A stretch of 44,165 nucleotides of DNA. It comes from Devosia sp. Its GTDB lineage: Bacteria > Pseudomonadota > Alphaproteobacteria > Rhizobiales > Devosiaceae. Numbering within the stretch: the first letter of the stretch is position 1; every line of letters starts with the position of its first letter. Shown here piece after piece: positions 34,420 to 42,587 of this stretch. The notes below the pieces were generated by a model. The model did no database searches. It was not told the origin of the DNA and saw only the letters and a list, made by a program, of their open reading frames with translations. The stretch covers positions 1 to 44,165 of the forward strand of contig NZ_JAQGJV010000030.1 in NCBI RefSeq assembly GCF_028290435.1, given 5' to 3'. Position numbers and translations under genes: made by a program.

Positions 34420-34456
34420 CGGCCCTGTCCAGCAATGGACGGGGCCGAATGTTTTT
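34420..34456 (+). terminator. rho-independent terminator of the small membrane protein gene
   Basis: CGGCCCTGTCC (34420-34430) pairs with GGACGGGGCCG (34437-34447) through 11 pairs with one G-T, loop AGCAAT, then AATGTTTTT. Confidence 0.85.
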
Positions 34457-34462
34457 AGCGCC

Positions 34463-35161
34463 CTAGAGCGGCATCACATCATTGATGAACTTGACGATGC
34501 GCGCCTTGGCTTCGGCGCCGTGAGCCGCCGGGAACATCGACATGGCGTGTTCGCCACCCGGATAGATTTCCAGCGCCTTGGGTTCAGCGGCAACTTCCAA
34601 CATATGCCGCGTATCGGCAATGTAAGTGTCGTTTTCGGTATTGATGAACAGCTTGGAGGCGGTGGAGGTCGATAGCGAAGCATCGTCAGCCGCCAGCCCC
34701 GCAAACCCCAGCGGCGCCGACAGGGTGACATAACCCAAGGGCTTGGCCGCAACCGCAGCCGGCACGGTGACGATGCCGCCCATGCTGGCGCCGACTAGCA
34801 CCATGTTGGTGGCGCCGCCGGCCTTCACAAAGGCAATCGCCGCATCCAGATCTTGCCCGATGGCGCCGATATCCTGCACCCCTCCCGATGGCTTGTAGCC
34901 GCGGAAATTATAGGTCAGCACCCCATAGCCCTGATCGGCCAGGTTCTTGGCCACATCGGCCCAGGCCGCCTGGTCCAGATCGTATTGATGGGACAGGATG
35001 ACCACATTGTCGCCGTCCCCATACCAAAGGCCCGAAAGAGCGACGCCGTCGTCACTGGTAAAAGCAACCACCTTGGCCTCGGCGGCCAGAGTCGGTGCGC
35101 TGAGCATCACGGTCGTAGCGGCGATCGCAAGCAGCGAAAAAAGAGCGGGTCGAAAATCCAT
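34463..35161 (-). CDS. exported alpha/beta hydrolase
   Basis: A 232-residue alpha/beta hydrolase. A signal peptide of about 27 residues ends LAA before EAKV, so it works in the periplasm or outside. The triad is Ser126 (GASMGG), Asp178 (NTENDTY) and His205 (GGEHAMS). A Gly-rich oxyanion loop near SHQYD is also visible. The substrate is unknown. The start at ATG 35161 has a strong AGAGGAGG site, although the frame is open to 35272. It is divergent from the AraC-type gene, which may control it. Confidence 0.85.
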   Translation of the reverse strand: MDFRPALFSLLAIAATTVMLSAPTLAAEAKVVAFTSDDGVALSGLWYGDGDNVVILSHQYDLDQAAWADVAKNLADQGYGVLTYNFRGYKPSGGVQDIGAIGQDLDAAIAFVKAGGATNMVLVGASMGGIVTVPAAVAAKPLGYVTLSAPLGFAGLAADDASLSTSTASKLFINTENDTYIADTRHMLEVAAEPKALEIYPGGEHAMSMFPAAHGAEAKARIVKFINDVMPL

Positions 35162-35246
35162 GCTGTCCTCCTCTGCGGCAGGCTTGCCGCCGACGGACAC
35201 TCGGGCGGGGCGCCCTTCGCAACCACGCCGGGATGGACTAGATATC

Positions 35247-36167
35247 ATGCGGAATGGAAACCGCTCCGCCATGACGCCAGCCGCTGCCCCATCGATCTTT
35301 GTCGGCCGGCAGTTCTTCGCCGGCTACCAACTGCCCGTTGCACTGGGACAATACGATCCGGCGCGAGCGTTTGCCGGCCATTACGGCTTGATCCATATTG
35401 CGCAGGGCACCGGGCTGATCGAGGGCCCCAATGGCCCGGTGATGGTTGCGGCGCCGGCCGTGATCCTGCTCGATGATGTCATCCGCCCTTCCATCATCCG
35501 CCAGCAGAGCCTGGTGCTTGAGGCGCTGTTCTTCGAACCCGGCGTCATCAACAGCCTGTTCACGCCTCGCCTGTTGCGCGCCACGCCGGTATTCGACGGC
35601 ACGGTGGAGCAGGACGCCTATCTGCTGCGGCGCTTTCTCGAACCGGAAGCAGTCGGACGACCGCTGCTGTTGTCGGCCACGCTGCATCAGCGCATCGGCG
35701 ACGCGCTGGGCCGGGTCGGGGCCGAGGGCGCGGCGCAGATCGACGCGCATTGGCCCTGCCGCACCCGCTCCTGGCTGATCGAACTGCTGTTCCAACTGCG
35801 CGTTGCCAATCCGCAGGTGCAGCAATTAACGGCGGTGGCTTCCGATGATCGGCTGGATCAGGCGCTGCTGTTCGTGCACGAGCGGTTCAATACCGAATTC
35901 ACGCTGGACGACGTGGCGCGCTGGTGCGGCAGCAACCGAACCCAGGTCAATCAGCGCTTTCGCGCTCTGACCGGGCAGAGCCTGCGCCAATACGTCATCG
36001 GGCTCAGGATGCGCGCCGCCTCATCGCTGCTGCGCGATACCGGCCTGCCCATTGCCGAAATCATGGCGCGGGTCGGCTATGAAAACGGCTCCAACTTCAC
36101 CCGCACCTTTCGCGGCGCCTTCGGCCAGACACCCCGCGAGCACCGGCGCACCACACGGCCCGACTAG
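35247..36167 (+). CDS. AraC-family transcriptional regulator
   Basis: A 306-residue regulator. The N-terminal two thirds form a cupin-like sensing domain. The C-terminal 100 residues carry the two AraC helix-turn-helix units (FTLDDVARWCGSNRTQVNQRFRALTG and LPIAEIMARVGYENGSNFTRTFRGAFGQTPREHR). The start is uncertain between ATG 35247 and ATG 35271, both with modest GGA sites. The likely target is the divergent hydrolase gene. Confidence 0.87.
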   Translation: MRNGNRSAMTPAAAPSIFVGRQFFAGYQLPVALGQYDPARAFAGHYGLIHIAQGTGLIEGPNGPVMVAAPAVILLDDVIRPSIIRQQSLVLEALFFEPGVINSLFTPRLLRATPVFDGTVEQDAYLLRRFLEPEAVGRPLLLSATLHQRIGDALGRVGAEGAAQIDAHWPCRTRSWLIELLFQLRVANPQVQQLTAVASDDRLDQALLFVHERFNTEFTLDDVARWCGSNRTQVNQRFRALTGQSLRQYVIGLRMRAASSLLRDTGLPIAEIMARVGYENGSNFTRTFRGAFGQTPREHRRTTRPD

Positions 36168-36172
36168 GCGGT

Positions 36173-37324
36173 TCAGGTGTCGAGCGGGTCTCGCGCGGGT
36201 GTCATATCCATGACCTTGGGCGGCGGCGCATCCGAGACGCCGGCGAGGCGGACGATCAACCGGGCGAGACTGGGGCCGGTCATCAACACGACGAGAAAGC
36301 GCGCCGTCTGCATGGCGATGACGAAGGGCACGTCGACCTTGCTGGACGCCGCGATGATGGCCACCGAATCCGCGCCGCCGGGGCTGGTCGCCAAATAGGC
36401 CGTAAGCGGATCGACGCCGGCGAACATCACCAGTAGGACAGCGAACAAGCCGCAGATGGCGATCAACAGCAGTGTGGAGGCGAGGATTTGCGGGAAGACG
36501 CGCGCGGCGTGGCGGAGAATATCGCGCGTGAACCGCAGCCCGATCGACCAGCCGGCGATGGCATAACTGATGGCCAGCAGCCATTGCGGCAGTTCGATCT
36601 GGATCATGCCGGTATTTTGCAGCACCACGCCGACGATCATGGGCAGCAGCATGGAGCCCGCCGGAAGCCGCAGCAGCTTGCCCAGAATGGCGCCGACAAA
36701 AGCCAGCGCCAGGGTTTGCATCAGCGGCACCCAGACGATGACCGGAAACCACTCGACCGGTGGCGGCGGCGGCCCGCTGCCCCCGCCATTGGCCCAGATG
36801 CGCGCGACGAGCGACGCCGCGATGGCGACACACACCACGCGGATATATTGCATCAGCGCCACCAGCCGGAAATCGGCGCCATGGGCCTCGGCCATGATGA
36901 TCATGGCCGTCGCGGCGCCGGGCGACGCGCCCCAGATCGCGGTGGTGCCGGGCAGCACGCGCAGCCGCGTCAGCACCAGGCCGATGGCGTTGGCGGCGAC
37001 GATGACAGCCAGCACCCCAGCGGCGAAAATCGGCCAGTCCTTGGCGATCTCGCCGATCACCGAGGCGGGCAGCGCCCGCACCATCAGGCAACCGATCACC
37101 CCTTGCGACAGCACGAACAGGTTGGGCGGCACCCGCACCGTGCCGTCGGCCGACGCGATGACGATGCCCGCCACCATCGGGCCGAGGAACAGCGCCGCGG
37201 GCAGTCCGGCCAGTTCCAGGATGGCGATGAAGATGACCGACAGGGCGAGCAGTGCCGCGCCCTGCACAGGCCGGCTCCGCCCTCCGATGGCGAAACGGCG
37301 CGACGGCTCCAATAATGCGGACAT
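36173..37324 (-). CDS. AbrB-family membrane transporter-like protein
   Basis: A 383-residue integral membrane protein with about ten or eleven helices. It carries two related halves typical of the membrane AbrB duplication family (LAGLPAALFLGPMVAGI in the first half, LLRLPAGSMLLPMIVGVVLQ in the second). SPGAATAMI and SPGGADSVAII motifs appear once in each half. These are putative transporters or regulators of ammonia-related monooxygenases; the substrate is unknown. It must not be confused with the DNA-binding AbrB. I take ATG 37324; a TTG at 37405 extends the frame but lacks support. It converges on the AraC gene. Confidence 0.85.
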   Translation of the reverse strand: MSALLEPSRRFAIGGRSRPVQGAALLALSVIFIAILELAGLPAALFLGPMVAGIVIASADGTVRVPPNLFVLSQGVIGCLMVRALPASVIGEIAKDWPIFAAGVLAVIVAANAIGLVLTRLRVLPGTTAIWGASPGAATAMIIMAEAHGADFRLVALMQYIRVVCVAIAASLVARIWANGGGSGPPPPPVEWFPVIVWVPLMQTLALAFVGAILGKLLRLPAGSMLLPMIVGVVLQNTGMIQIELPQWLLAISYAIAGWSIGLRFTRDILRHAARVFPQILASTLLLIAICGLFAVLLVMFAGVDPLTAYLATSPGGADSVAIIAASSKVDVPFVIAMQTARFLVVLMTGPSLARLIVRLAGVSDAPPPKVMDMTPARDPLDT

Positions 37325-37499
37325 GGCGGGACTCGGGGGCCCAAAAAACTCGGCCTTTGGAAGGATCAATGCTGGCGTGGTAGCGGCTTGCGCGGTCACA
37401 TTCAACCGCCAAAAGCCGATGGAATTGCATAGCGGAATTGCGCCGGGCCTCCAATCTGCTATCCATCTGCGAGCGCTTCAAAAATGGCGATCCGGCAGC

Positions 37500-38429
37500 A
37501 TGGAACGGCACTATCTCGATCTGAGCCTGCCCGTCGGCCAGAGCCGGCGCATGCGCATCATCGAGCGCCCCGGACTGTGGATGAAGCCCGAGGCCTTGGC
37601 GGCACTGGTGGGCAAGCTGCGCCAGATCGCCTCGCGCACCCTGGCCGACAAGGACCTCGAATACGGCATCTTTTCCGGCGATAAATCGCGGTTGGAAAGC
37701 ACATTCATCACGCTGGTGACCGACAGCAAGAGCGGCGCGCCGATCGCCTTCAATGCGTTGCCGGTGATCCCGCTGGAGCTGGACGGGCGGCCGGTGGACC
37801 TTTTGCATCTGGGCCTGGTGATGGTCGATCCCGACCAGCGCAGCAAGGGGTTGTCCTGGGTGCTGTATGGGTTGACGTGCTTCCTGCTGTTCATCCGCAA
37901 TCAGGGGCGACCGATCTGGATTTCCAATGTCACGCAGGTGCCCGCGGTGGTGGGCATGGTGACGGAGACGTTTTCGGAGGTTTACCCCGATCCGGCCGGA
38001 GGCGGGCCGCGCAAGTTCCGCCACCTGGTGCTGGCGCGGCAGATCCTGCGGGCGCATCGCTACGTGTTCGGCGTGGGTCCGGAAGCCGAGTTTGACGAGC
38101 AGCAATTCATCATCCGCAATGCCTATACGGGTGGCTCGGACAATCTCAAGAAGAGCTTTGATGTCGCCCAGAAGCACCGCAAGGACTTGTTCAAAACGTT
38201 CTGCCAGCGACATCTCGATTACAATCGCGGCGATGACGTGATCCAGATCGGCAAGCTCGACCTGCCGGCGGCGCGGCGCTACCTGACCGACATGGTGCCC
38301 AAGGGCGCGCTGGGGCTGGTTGCTGTCGCGTCGATCATGGCGCTGGTCCAGCGGGCGATTTTGCCGGTGATCCAGTGGCTCGATGCGACGCGCGAATTTG
38401 GCCGTTTGCGTGCGAGGAGCAAGGCATGA
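37500..38429 (+). CDS. GNAT-like acyltransferase with C-terminal hydrophobic helix
   Basis: A 309-residue protein. Residues 60-160 look like an acetyltransferase fold, with HLGLVMVDPDQRSKGLSW (103-120) as the acetyl-CoA-binding motif A, although the RxxGxG/A signature is imperfect. Residues 268-292 (GALGLVAVASIMALVQRAIL) form a hydrophobic helix that may anchor it to the membrane. It is the first of five coupled genes and overlaps the ThiF-like gene by four bases. The acceptor is unknown, and acylation or amino-acid ligation are both possible for this fold. The ribosome site is weak. Confidence 0.7.
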   Translation: MERHYLDLSLPVGQSRRMRIIERPGLWMKPEALAALVGKLRQIASRTLADKDLEYGIFSGDKSRLESTFITLVTDSKSGAPIAFNALPVIPLELDGRPVDLLHLGLVMVDPDQRSKGLSWVLYGLTCFLLFIRNQGRPIWISNVTQVPAVVGMVTETFSEVYPDPAGGGPRKFRHLVLARQILRAHRYVFGVGPEAEFDEQQFIIRNAYTGGSDNLKKSFDVAQKHRKDLFKTFCQRHLDYNRGDDVIQIGKLDLPAARRYLTDMVPKGALGLVAVASIMALVQRAILPVIQWLDATREFGRLRARSKA

Positions 38430-39301
38430 GCTTTTCTTATGCCGATTTCACCAACCGCAACCTGGGCTTCGTCGATGCGGCAGGTCAGGAGAAACTGCGC
38501 AACGCCACGGTGTTCGTTTGCGGCACCGGCGGCATGGGCGGCGCGGCGGTGCTGGCGCTGGCCCGGGCGGGCGTCGGCAAGCTGATCCTGGCCGATATCG
38601 ACACGTTCGAAATCGGCAACATGAACCGGCAGGTGTTTGCCTTCATGGATACGGTGGGGCAGCACAAGGCCGAAGCCACCGCGGGGATCGTCAAGACCAT
38701 CAATCCGGACATCGAGACCATGGTCTATAAGGACGAATGGCCGGACCATGTGGGCGAGAGTGTCGCGACCAGCGCGGTGACCATCAACGGCACGGACGAT
38801 CTGGCGGCGAGCCTGCTGCTCTACCGCACCGCGCGGGCGGCGGGGAAAGCCGTGATTGACGCCTATGCGTCGTCGCTGCCCTCGGTCTATGTCACCCGGC
38901 CGGGCGATCCGATGCCGGAGGAGCGGTTGGGCTATCCGACGATCGGCACGGCGTGGAATGCACTGACGACGGAGCAACGGAGCGCGGCGTTCATGGCCGA
39001 GATCGAGCATGTCATGGTGCACTCGTCGGCGCGCAAATATATCGACATGGAACTGGCCGGCGAAATGGCGGCGGGCAAGCGCAAGCGGATGTCGTTCGCG
39101 CCGATGGTGATCACGACGGGCATGCTGATGGCCTATGAGACCATCGCCATCATCCTCGGCCAAACCACCAAAACCGATTATCGCGGCTGGTTCTTCAACC
39201 CTTATGAGGGCAAGGTCGAGCGCCCGCTGCCGGGCCTGCTCTCGGCGATCATCACGCCGATCGCGCGCCGGCAGATCGCCAAGCTGGTGGGCGCCGCGTG
39301 A
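38426..39301 (+). CDS. ThiF/MoeB/HesA (E1-like) adenylating enzyme
   Basis: A 291-residue E1-superfamily protein. The nucleotide loop GTGGMGG is at 33-39, Asp57 contacts ribose, NMNRQ is at 65-69 with the adenylating Arg68, Lys81 is in place, and NGTDDL at 121-126 replaces the usual DxTDN. It should adenylate a C-terminal carboxylate. It has only one cysteine (Cys32, in the nucleotide loop). It therefore lacks both the catalytic cysteine and the two CxxC zinc motifs of MoeB and ThiF, which argues against thiol transfer. It is coupled on both sides (ATGA, GTGA). Confidence 0.88.
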   Translation: MSFSYADFTNRNLGFVDAAGQEKLRNATVFVCGTGGMGGAAVLALARAGVGKLILADIDTFEIGNMNRQVFAFMDTVGQHKAEATAGIVKTINPDIETMVYKDEWPDHVGESVATSAVTINGTDDLAASLLLYRTARAAGKAVIDAYASSLPSVYVTRPGDPMPEERLGYPTIGTAWNALTTEQRSAAFMAEIEHVMVHSSARKYIDMELAGEMAAGKRKRMSFAPMVITTGMLMAYETIAIILGQTTKTDYRGWFFNPYEGKVERPLPGLLSAIITPIARRQIAKLVGAA

Positions 39302-40497
39302 CCATCCAGCACTCGCTTATTGCCGATAGCGTCGTCTCGGCCACCGCTTTGGCGGGCACGCTGGCCGCCATCGCGGTGATCCGTGCACGTTCTACGCCGG
39401 ACGGGCTGAGCGCCCGGTTCATCTTCGCGCTGGGGCTGGTGGCTGCCCTGCTGGCGACGCGGCTGCTGTTCTGGAACCTGCGTCCAGGTATTTTCGAGGT
39501 TTTGAACTATCTCTGCGCAGCCTGGATTCCACTGGCCGCACTACTGGTCATCGAAGGCCTGCAGCGCCGTCACGCCCCACAAATCCTCAAATATGCGGCA
39601 CTGGCAGGCGGCGTTGTGTTTTCGGTCTTTGCGATTTTCAGCCCCCTGGGTTTCCCGGTCTATTTCCTGCTGGCCTTCCAGCTCGCCGGCTTTGCGGCGG
39701 TCTACCTGCTCGCCTGGATTGGCAGCGACGGCCTGACTGAGCAGGAAAAACGCGTCATCGCTCGTGTTCGCTTCGCCCTACCGGTGCTGGTTGTCTTCCT
39801 CGCCAGCGATTTCGGGATATTCGAGCAGTTCGTGCCGATCCGGGCTTCAGGCGTCGCCATCCTGTTTTTCTGCTGGATGGCCATCGGCCCCAGCGGCGCC
39901 ACGACGGGGCGGCAGGAAGCGGGTTTGGCCTTCGTGGTCACCGCCGTTCTGGCGCTGATCATCGGCGCTGCCGCGACCAGCATGTCGCAGATGGATTGGG
40001 GTTTTCTGATCCAGGTCTCCGCCATGGCGCTGTGCACCGGCATCCTGGCATTGGTGCTCAACGAGGCCGTCCGCGCCTTCGCCGAGTCGCGCCGCGACGA
40101 CGTGCTCAAGGCCCTGGTAACCGCCGATACCGGTGATGTCCGCCGCTTTATCGCCAGCGTCGCCGAAGGCTCGCCCCTGCAAGGCTCGCGCGTGCTCGAC
40201 GATGATGAACTGACCGATTTCGACACGGCGGCCCTGCGCATCGCCTTCGCCAGCAAACCAGTGCTTAGCCGCAAAGACCTACCCGTCTTCCTCGACGATA
40301 CGCGCCAGCAGCTCGACAGCTTGTTGACGACATACGATGCCACCCACCTGATTGCGCTCTCGGCGACGCCGCTGATCCTGGCGGCCGCCACCATCCCGTC
40401 GGTGGGCCGCAATTCGGCGATCGAAACCGAACTCGCGCTGGTGCAGGCCATGGCCATGCTGGTCTCGACCCGAAAGGACAATCATGGAGCTGCGTGA
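39298..40497 (+). CDS. multi-pass membrane protein of unknown function
   Basis: A 399-residue protein. Residues 5-260 contain seven or eight membrane helices (for example GLVAALLATRLLFW, AALAGGVVFSVFAIF, LPVLVVFLASDFGIF, AMALCTGILALVL). The last 130 residues are a soluble, probably cytoplasmic domain without a motif I know. The start is GTG overlapping the ThiF stop. Sandwiched between enzymes of the same operon, it could be the membrane platform, sensor or exporter for their product. Confidence 0.75.
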   Translation: MTIQHSLIADSVVSATALAGTLAAIAVIRARSTPDGLSARFIFALGLVAALLATRLLFWNLRPGIFEVLNYLCAAWIPLAALLVIEGLQRRHAPQILKYAALAGGVVFSVFAIFSPLGFPVYFLLAFQLAGFAAVYLLAWIGSDGLTEQEKRVIARVRFALPVLVVFLASDFGIFEQFVPIRASGVAILFFCWMAIGPSGATTGRQEAGLAFVVTAVLALIIGAAATSMSQMDWGFLIQVSAMALCTGILALVLNEAVRAFAESRRDDVLKALVTADTGDVRRFIASVAEGSPLQGSRVLDDDELTDFDTAALRIAFASKPVLSRKDLPVFLDDTRQQLDSLLTTYDATHLIALSATPLILAAATIPSVGRNSAIETELALVQAMAMLVSTRKDNHGAA

Positions 40498-41590
40498 AGG
40501 CGATTTCGACGCATTCTTCGAGGCGCCATTCGCCGTCTATGGCGAGGGCACGCCCTATGTCTCGCCGATGCGATCCGACCTGCGGCGCTTCTACGCTGCC
40601 GGGGTCAATCCGCTCTTCGCTAATGCCGCGGATTTTTCGCTCTTCACCGTGCATCGGGGTAGCAAAATTCTCGGCCGCATCGGCGCGCATGTGCATGCCG
40701 CGTCCAACACACTCTACAAAACCAAAACGGCCTACTTCGCTTATTTCGACTGCGCCGACGATGCCGAGGCGGCAAAGGCTCTGCTCGGCGCCGCCGAGAA
40801 CTGGGGCCGCCAACGCGGCTTTGATACCATCGCGGGCAATTTCAACCTGACGGCAATGCAGCAGATCGGCGTGACCACCGACGGCTTCGATGGCACCCCA
40901 TATGTCGACCAGGTCTATAGCCCGCCCCATATCGCGCGACTGCTGGCCGAAAACGGCTACGAAGCCTATTTCCCGATGCGCACCTTCGAGGTCGATCTGG
41001 ATGACTTCGATCCGTCCACCATACTGGGCCCCAAGCAGCAGGACATCCTCAACTCGCCCGATTGGCAATTCGCCCAGGTCACCCGCGCCACCATTCCGCA
41101 GCGACTGGAGGATGCCCGCAAGCTGCTCAATAGCGGTTTCGGCCAGAATCCGATGTTCGTGCCGCTGACGGCGCAAGAGTTCGAGTTCCAGGCCAAGGAA
41201 CTCAAGTGGATCATCGATCCGCGCATCACCTCGGTGATCCACCACAAGGGTGAGCCGGCAGCGATTGCGCTGGTGATTCCAGATCTGAACCCGTTCATCC
41301 GCGCGACAAAATCGCGGATTTCGTGGTCCACACCCTGGCATTTCTTCGTCAATCGCCTGAAGCGGACGCGGGCCCTGGTGGTCTATGCCTCGGTGCGCGA
41401 GGATTTGCACGCCAAGGGCGTGATGAGCGCCATGATGGTCAATCTGCTGCCGATCATGCGTGCAGCCGGCTATCGCCAGCTCGGCATCACCTGGATTTGG
41501 GATGAGAACGCGGGCAGCAACCGCCTGATGGAACACCTGAACGCCAAGCCGCTGCATCGCAATCATCTGTTCCGCAAAGCGCTGGCATGA
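40484..41590 (+). CDS. GNAT-superfamily protein (YghO-like)
   Basis: A 368-residue protein of the large-GNAT type similar to YghO. It has two halves: an N-terminal part with YVSPMRSDLRRFY and AYFDCADDAEAAKALLGAAENWGRQRGF, and a C-terminal GNAT-like part (ALVVYASVREDLHAKGVMSAMMVNLLPIMRAAGYRQLGITW). The ITWIWDENAGSNRLMEHL ending is typical of GNAT motif B. Its start lies 14 bases inside the preceding gene. The product and acceptor are unknown. Some proteins of this fold ligate amino acids rather than transferring acetyl groups. Confidence 0.8.
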   Translation: MELREGDFDAFFEAPFAVYGEGTPYVSPMRSDLRRFYAAGVNPLFANAADFSLFTVHRGSKILGRIGAHVHAASNTLYKTKTAYFAYFDCADDAEAAKALLGAAENWGRQRGFDTIAGNFNLTAMQQIGVTTDGFDGTPYVDQVYSPPHIARLLAENGYEAYFPMRTFEVDLDDFDPSTILGPKQQDILNSPDWQFAQVTRATIPQRLEDARKLLNSGFGQNPMFVPLTAQEFEFQAKELKWIIDPRITSVIHHKGEPAAIALVIPDLNPFIRATKSRISWSTPWHFFVNRLKRTRALVVYASVREDLHAKGVMSAMMVNLLPIMRAAGYRQLGITWIWDENAGSNRLMEHLNAKPLHRNHLFRKALA

Positions 41591-42576
41591 GCCGGCTCAC
41601 CCAGGCGGACCTGTTGCAACTGGCGGCCGCCGCTAACCAGGCGCCCAGCGTGCACAATACCCAGCCGACCCGCTGGAAGCTGGCGGACGACGGCGCGCTC
41701 TGGCTGTTGACCGACACGACGCGCCAGCTCGCCGTCGGCGACGTGACGGGGCGCGATCTGCGAGTGTCGTTGGGCGCGGCGCTGGAGGCCAGCGCCATCG
41801 TGCTGGCCGAGCATGGCATCGGGTTCGGCAGCGTCAGCTATTCCAACCTGCGCGCCGCCGTGCGTATCGAATTGACAACGGGCGCCGAGGGCGATCCGCT
41901 GGTTGTGCAGATGCCGCATCGCGTGACCTGGCGGAAGGGGTTTGCGCGAGCGTCCTGGGAAAACGCCCGGGCGCTGGTCGCCTGGTCCGAGCGGCATGAG
42001 GATATCACTCGCGTCGACGCGGCCGAGGAAGTCAATTTCATCTCAGCGCTCAACGAGCGGACCAGCCTCGCCTTCTATCGCAACGCCGCCTATCGCAATG
42101 AACTGCTGTATTGGATGCGGCTATCGCCTGACGATCCGCGCTTCGGCATCGATGGACTATCGGCGCCCGCTTTGGGCATGTCGGGCTTCGAGGCGTTCGG
42201 CGCCGGCCATGTGCTGCGCGATCCACTGTTCGGCCTGCTGGACCGGACCGGCGTGATCGGCAGCCTGATTTCCGAGCACCGCCGCACCATGAGCGCCACG
42301 GCTATCCTGTTGTTTCACCGCCCCGTCGACGAAAGCCCGATCGATACCGGACGCGCGCTCTATCGCCGGCAATTGGAGCTATCGGCGCGCGGCTTCCAGA
42401 CCTGGCCGATGTCGGTGCTGGCCGACGATCCCGATGCCGCCGCCGAAATCGGCGCGCATTATGGCCTCGCCGATGATCGCCGGCTGATCACCGCCTGGCG
42501 CACGGGCCTGGTGCCCTCGGGGCAATCGCTCAAGCGCGAACGCCTGCCGGCCGCGGCGCTGATTGCGACAAGCTAG
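41587..42576 (+). CDS. nitroreductase-like flavoprotein (Acg type)
   Basis: A 329-residue protein of the nitroreductase superfamily, closest in layout to Acg-type members. It has an N-terminal half-domain with APSVHNTQPTRW (19-30, flavin phosphate site) and a second half with RRTMSATAILLF and YRRQLELSARGFQTWPMSVL. It should bind FMN and oxidise or reduce the operon product. Fused ThiF-nitroreductase proteins exist in mycobacteria (MoeY/Rv1355c type), which supports a functional link with the ThiF-like enzyme. It is the last gene, overlapping the GNAT gene by four bases. Confidence 0.83.
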   Translation: MSRLTQADLLQLAAAANQAPSVHNTQPTRWKLADDGALWLLTDTTRQLAVGDVTGRDLRVSLGAALEASAIVLAEHGIGFGSVSYSNLRAAVRIELTTGAEGDPLVVQMPHRVTWRKGFARASWENARALVAWSERHEDITRVDAAEEVNFISALNERTSLAFYRNAAYRNELLYWMRLSPDDPRFGIDGLSAPALGMSGFEAFGAGHVLRDPLFGLLDRTGVIGSLISEHRRTMSATAILLFHRPVDESPIDTGRALYRRQLELSARGFQTWPMSVLADDPDAAAEIGAHYGLADDRRLITAWRTGLVPSGQSLKRERLPAAALIATS

Positions 42577-42587
42577 AGCTCGCCCGG

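Noticed and set aside
36570..37499. N-terminal extension of the first GNAT-like protein
   Set aside because: The extension is antisense to the AbrB-family gene and low in complexity. The recognisable protein begins at the ATG at 37500.
36021..38213. A minus-strand open frame of 730 codons
   Set aside because: It runs antisense to the AraC and GNAT-like genes and out of frame through the AbrB-family gene, and shows no family features.
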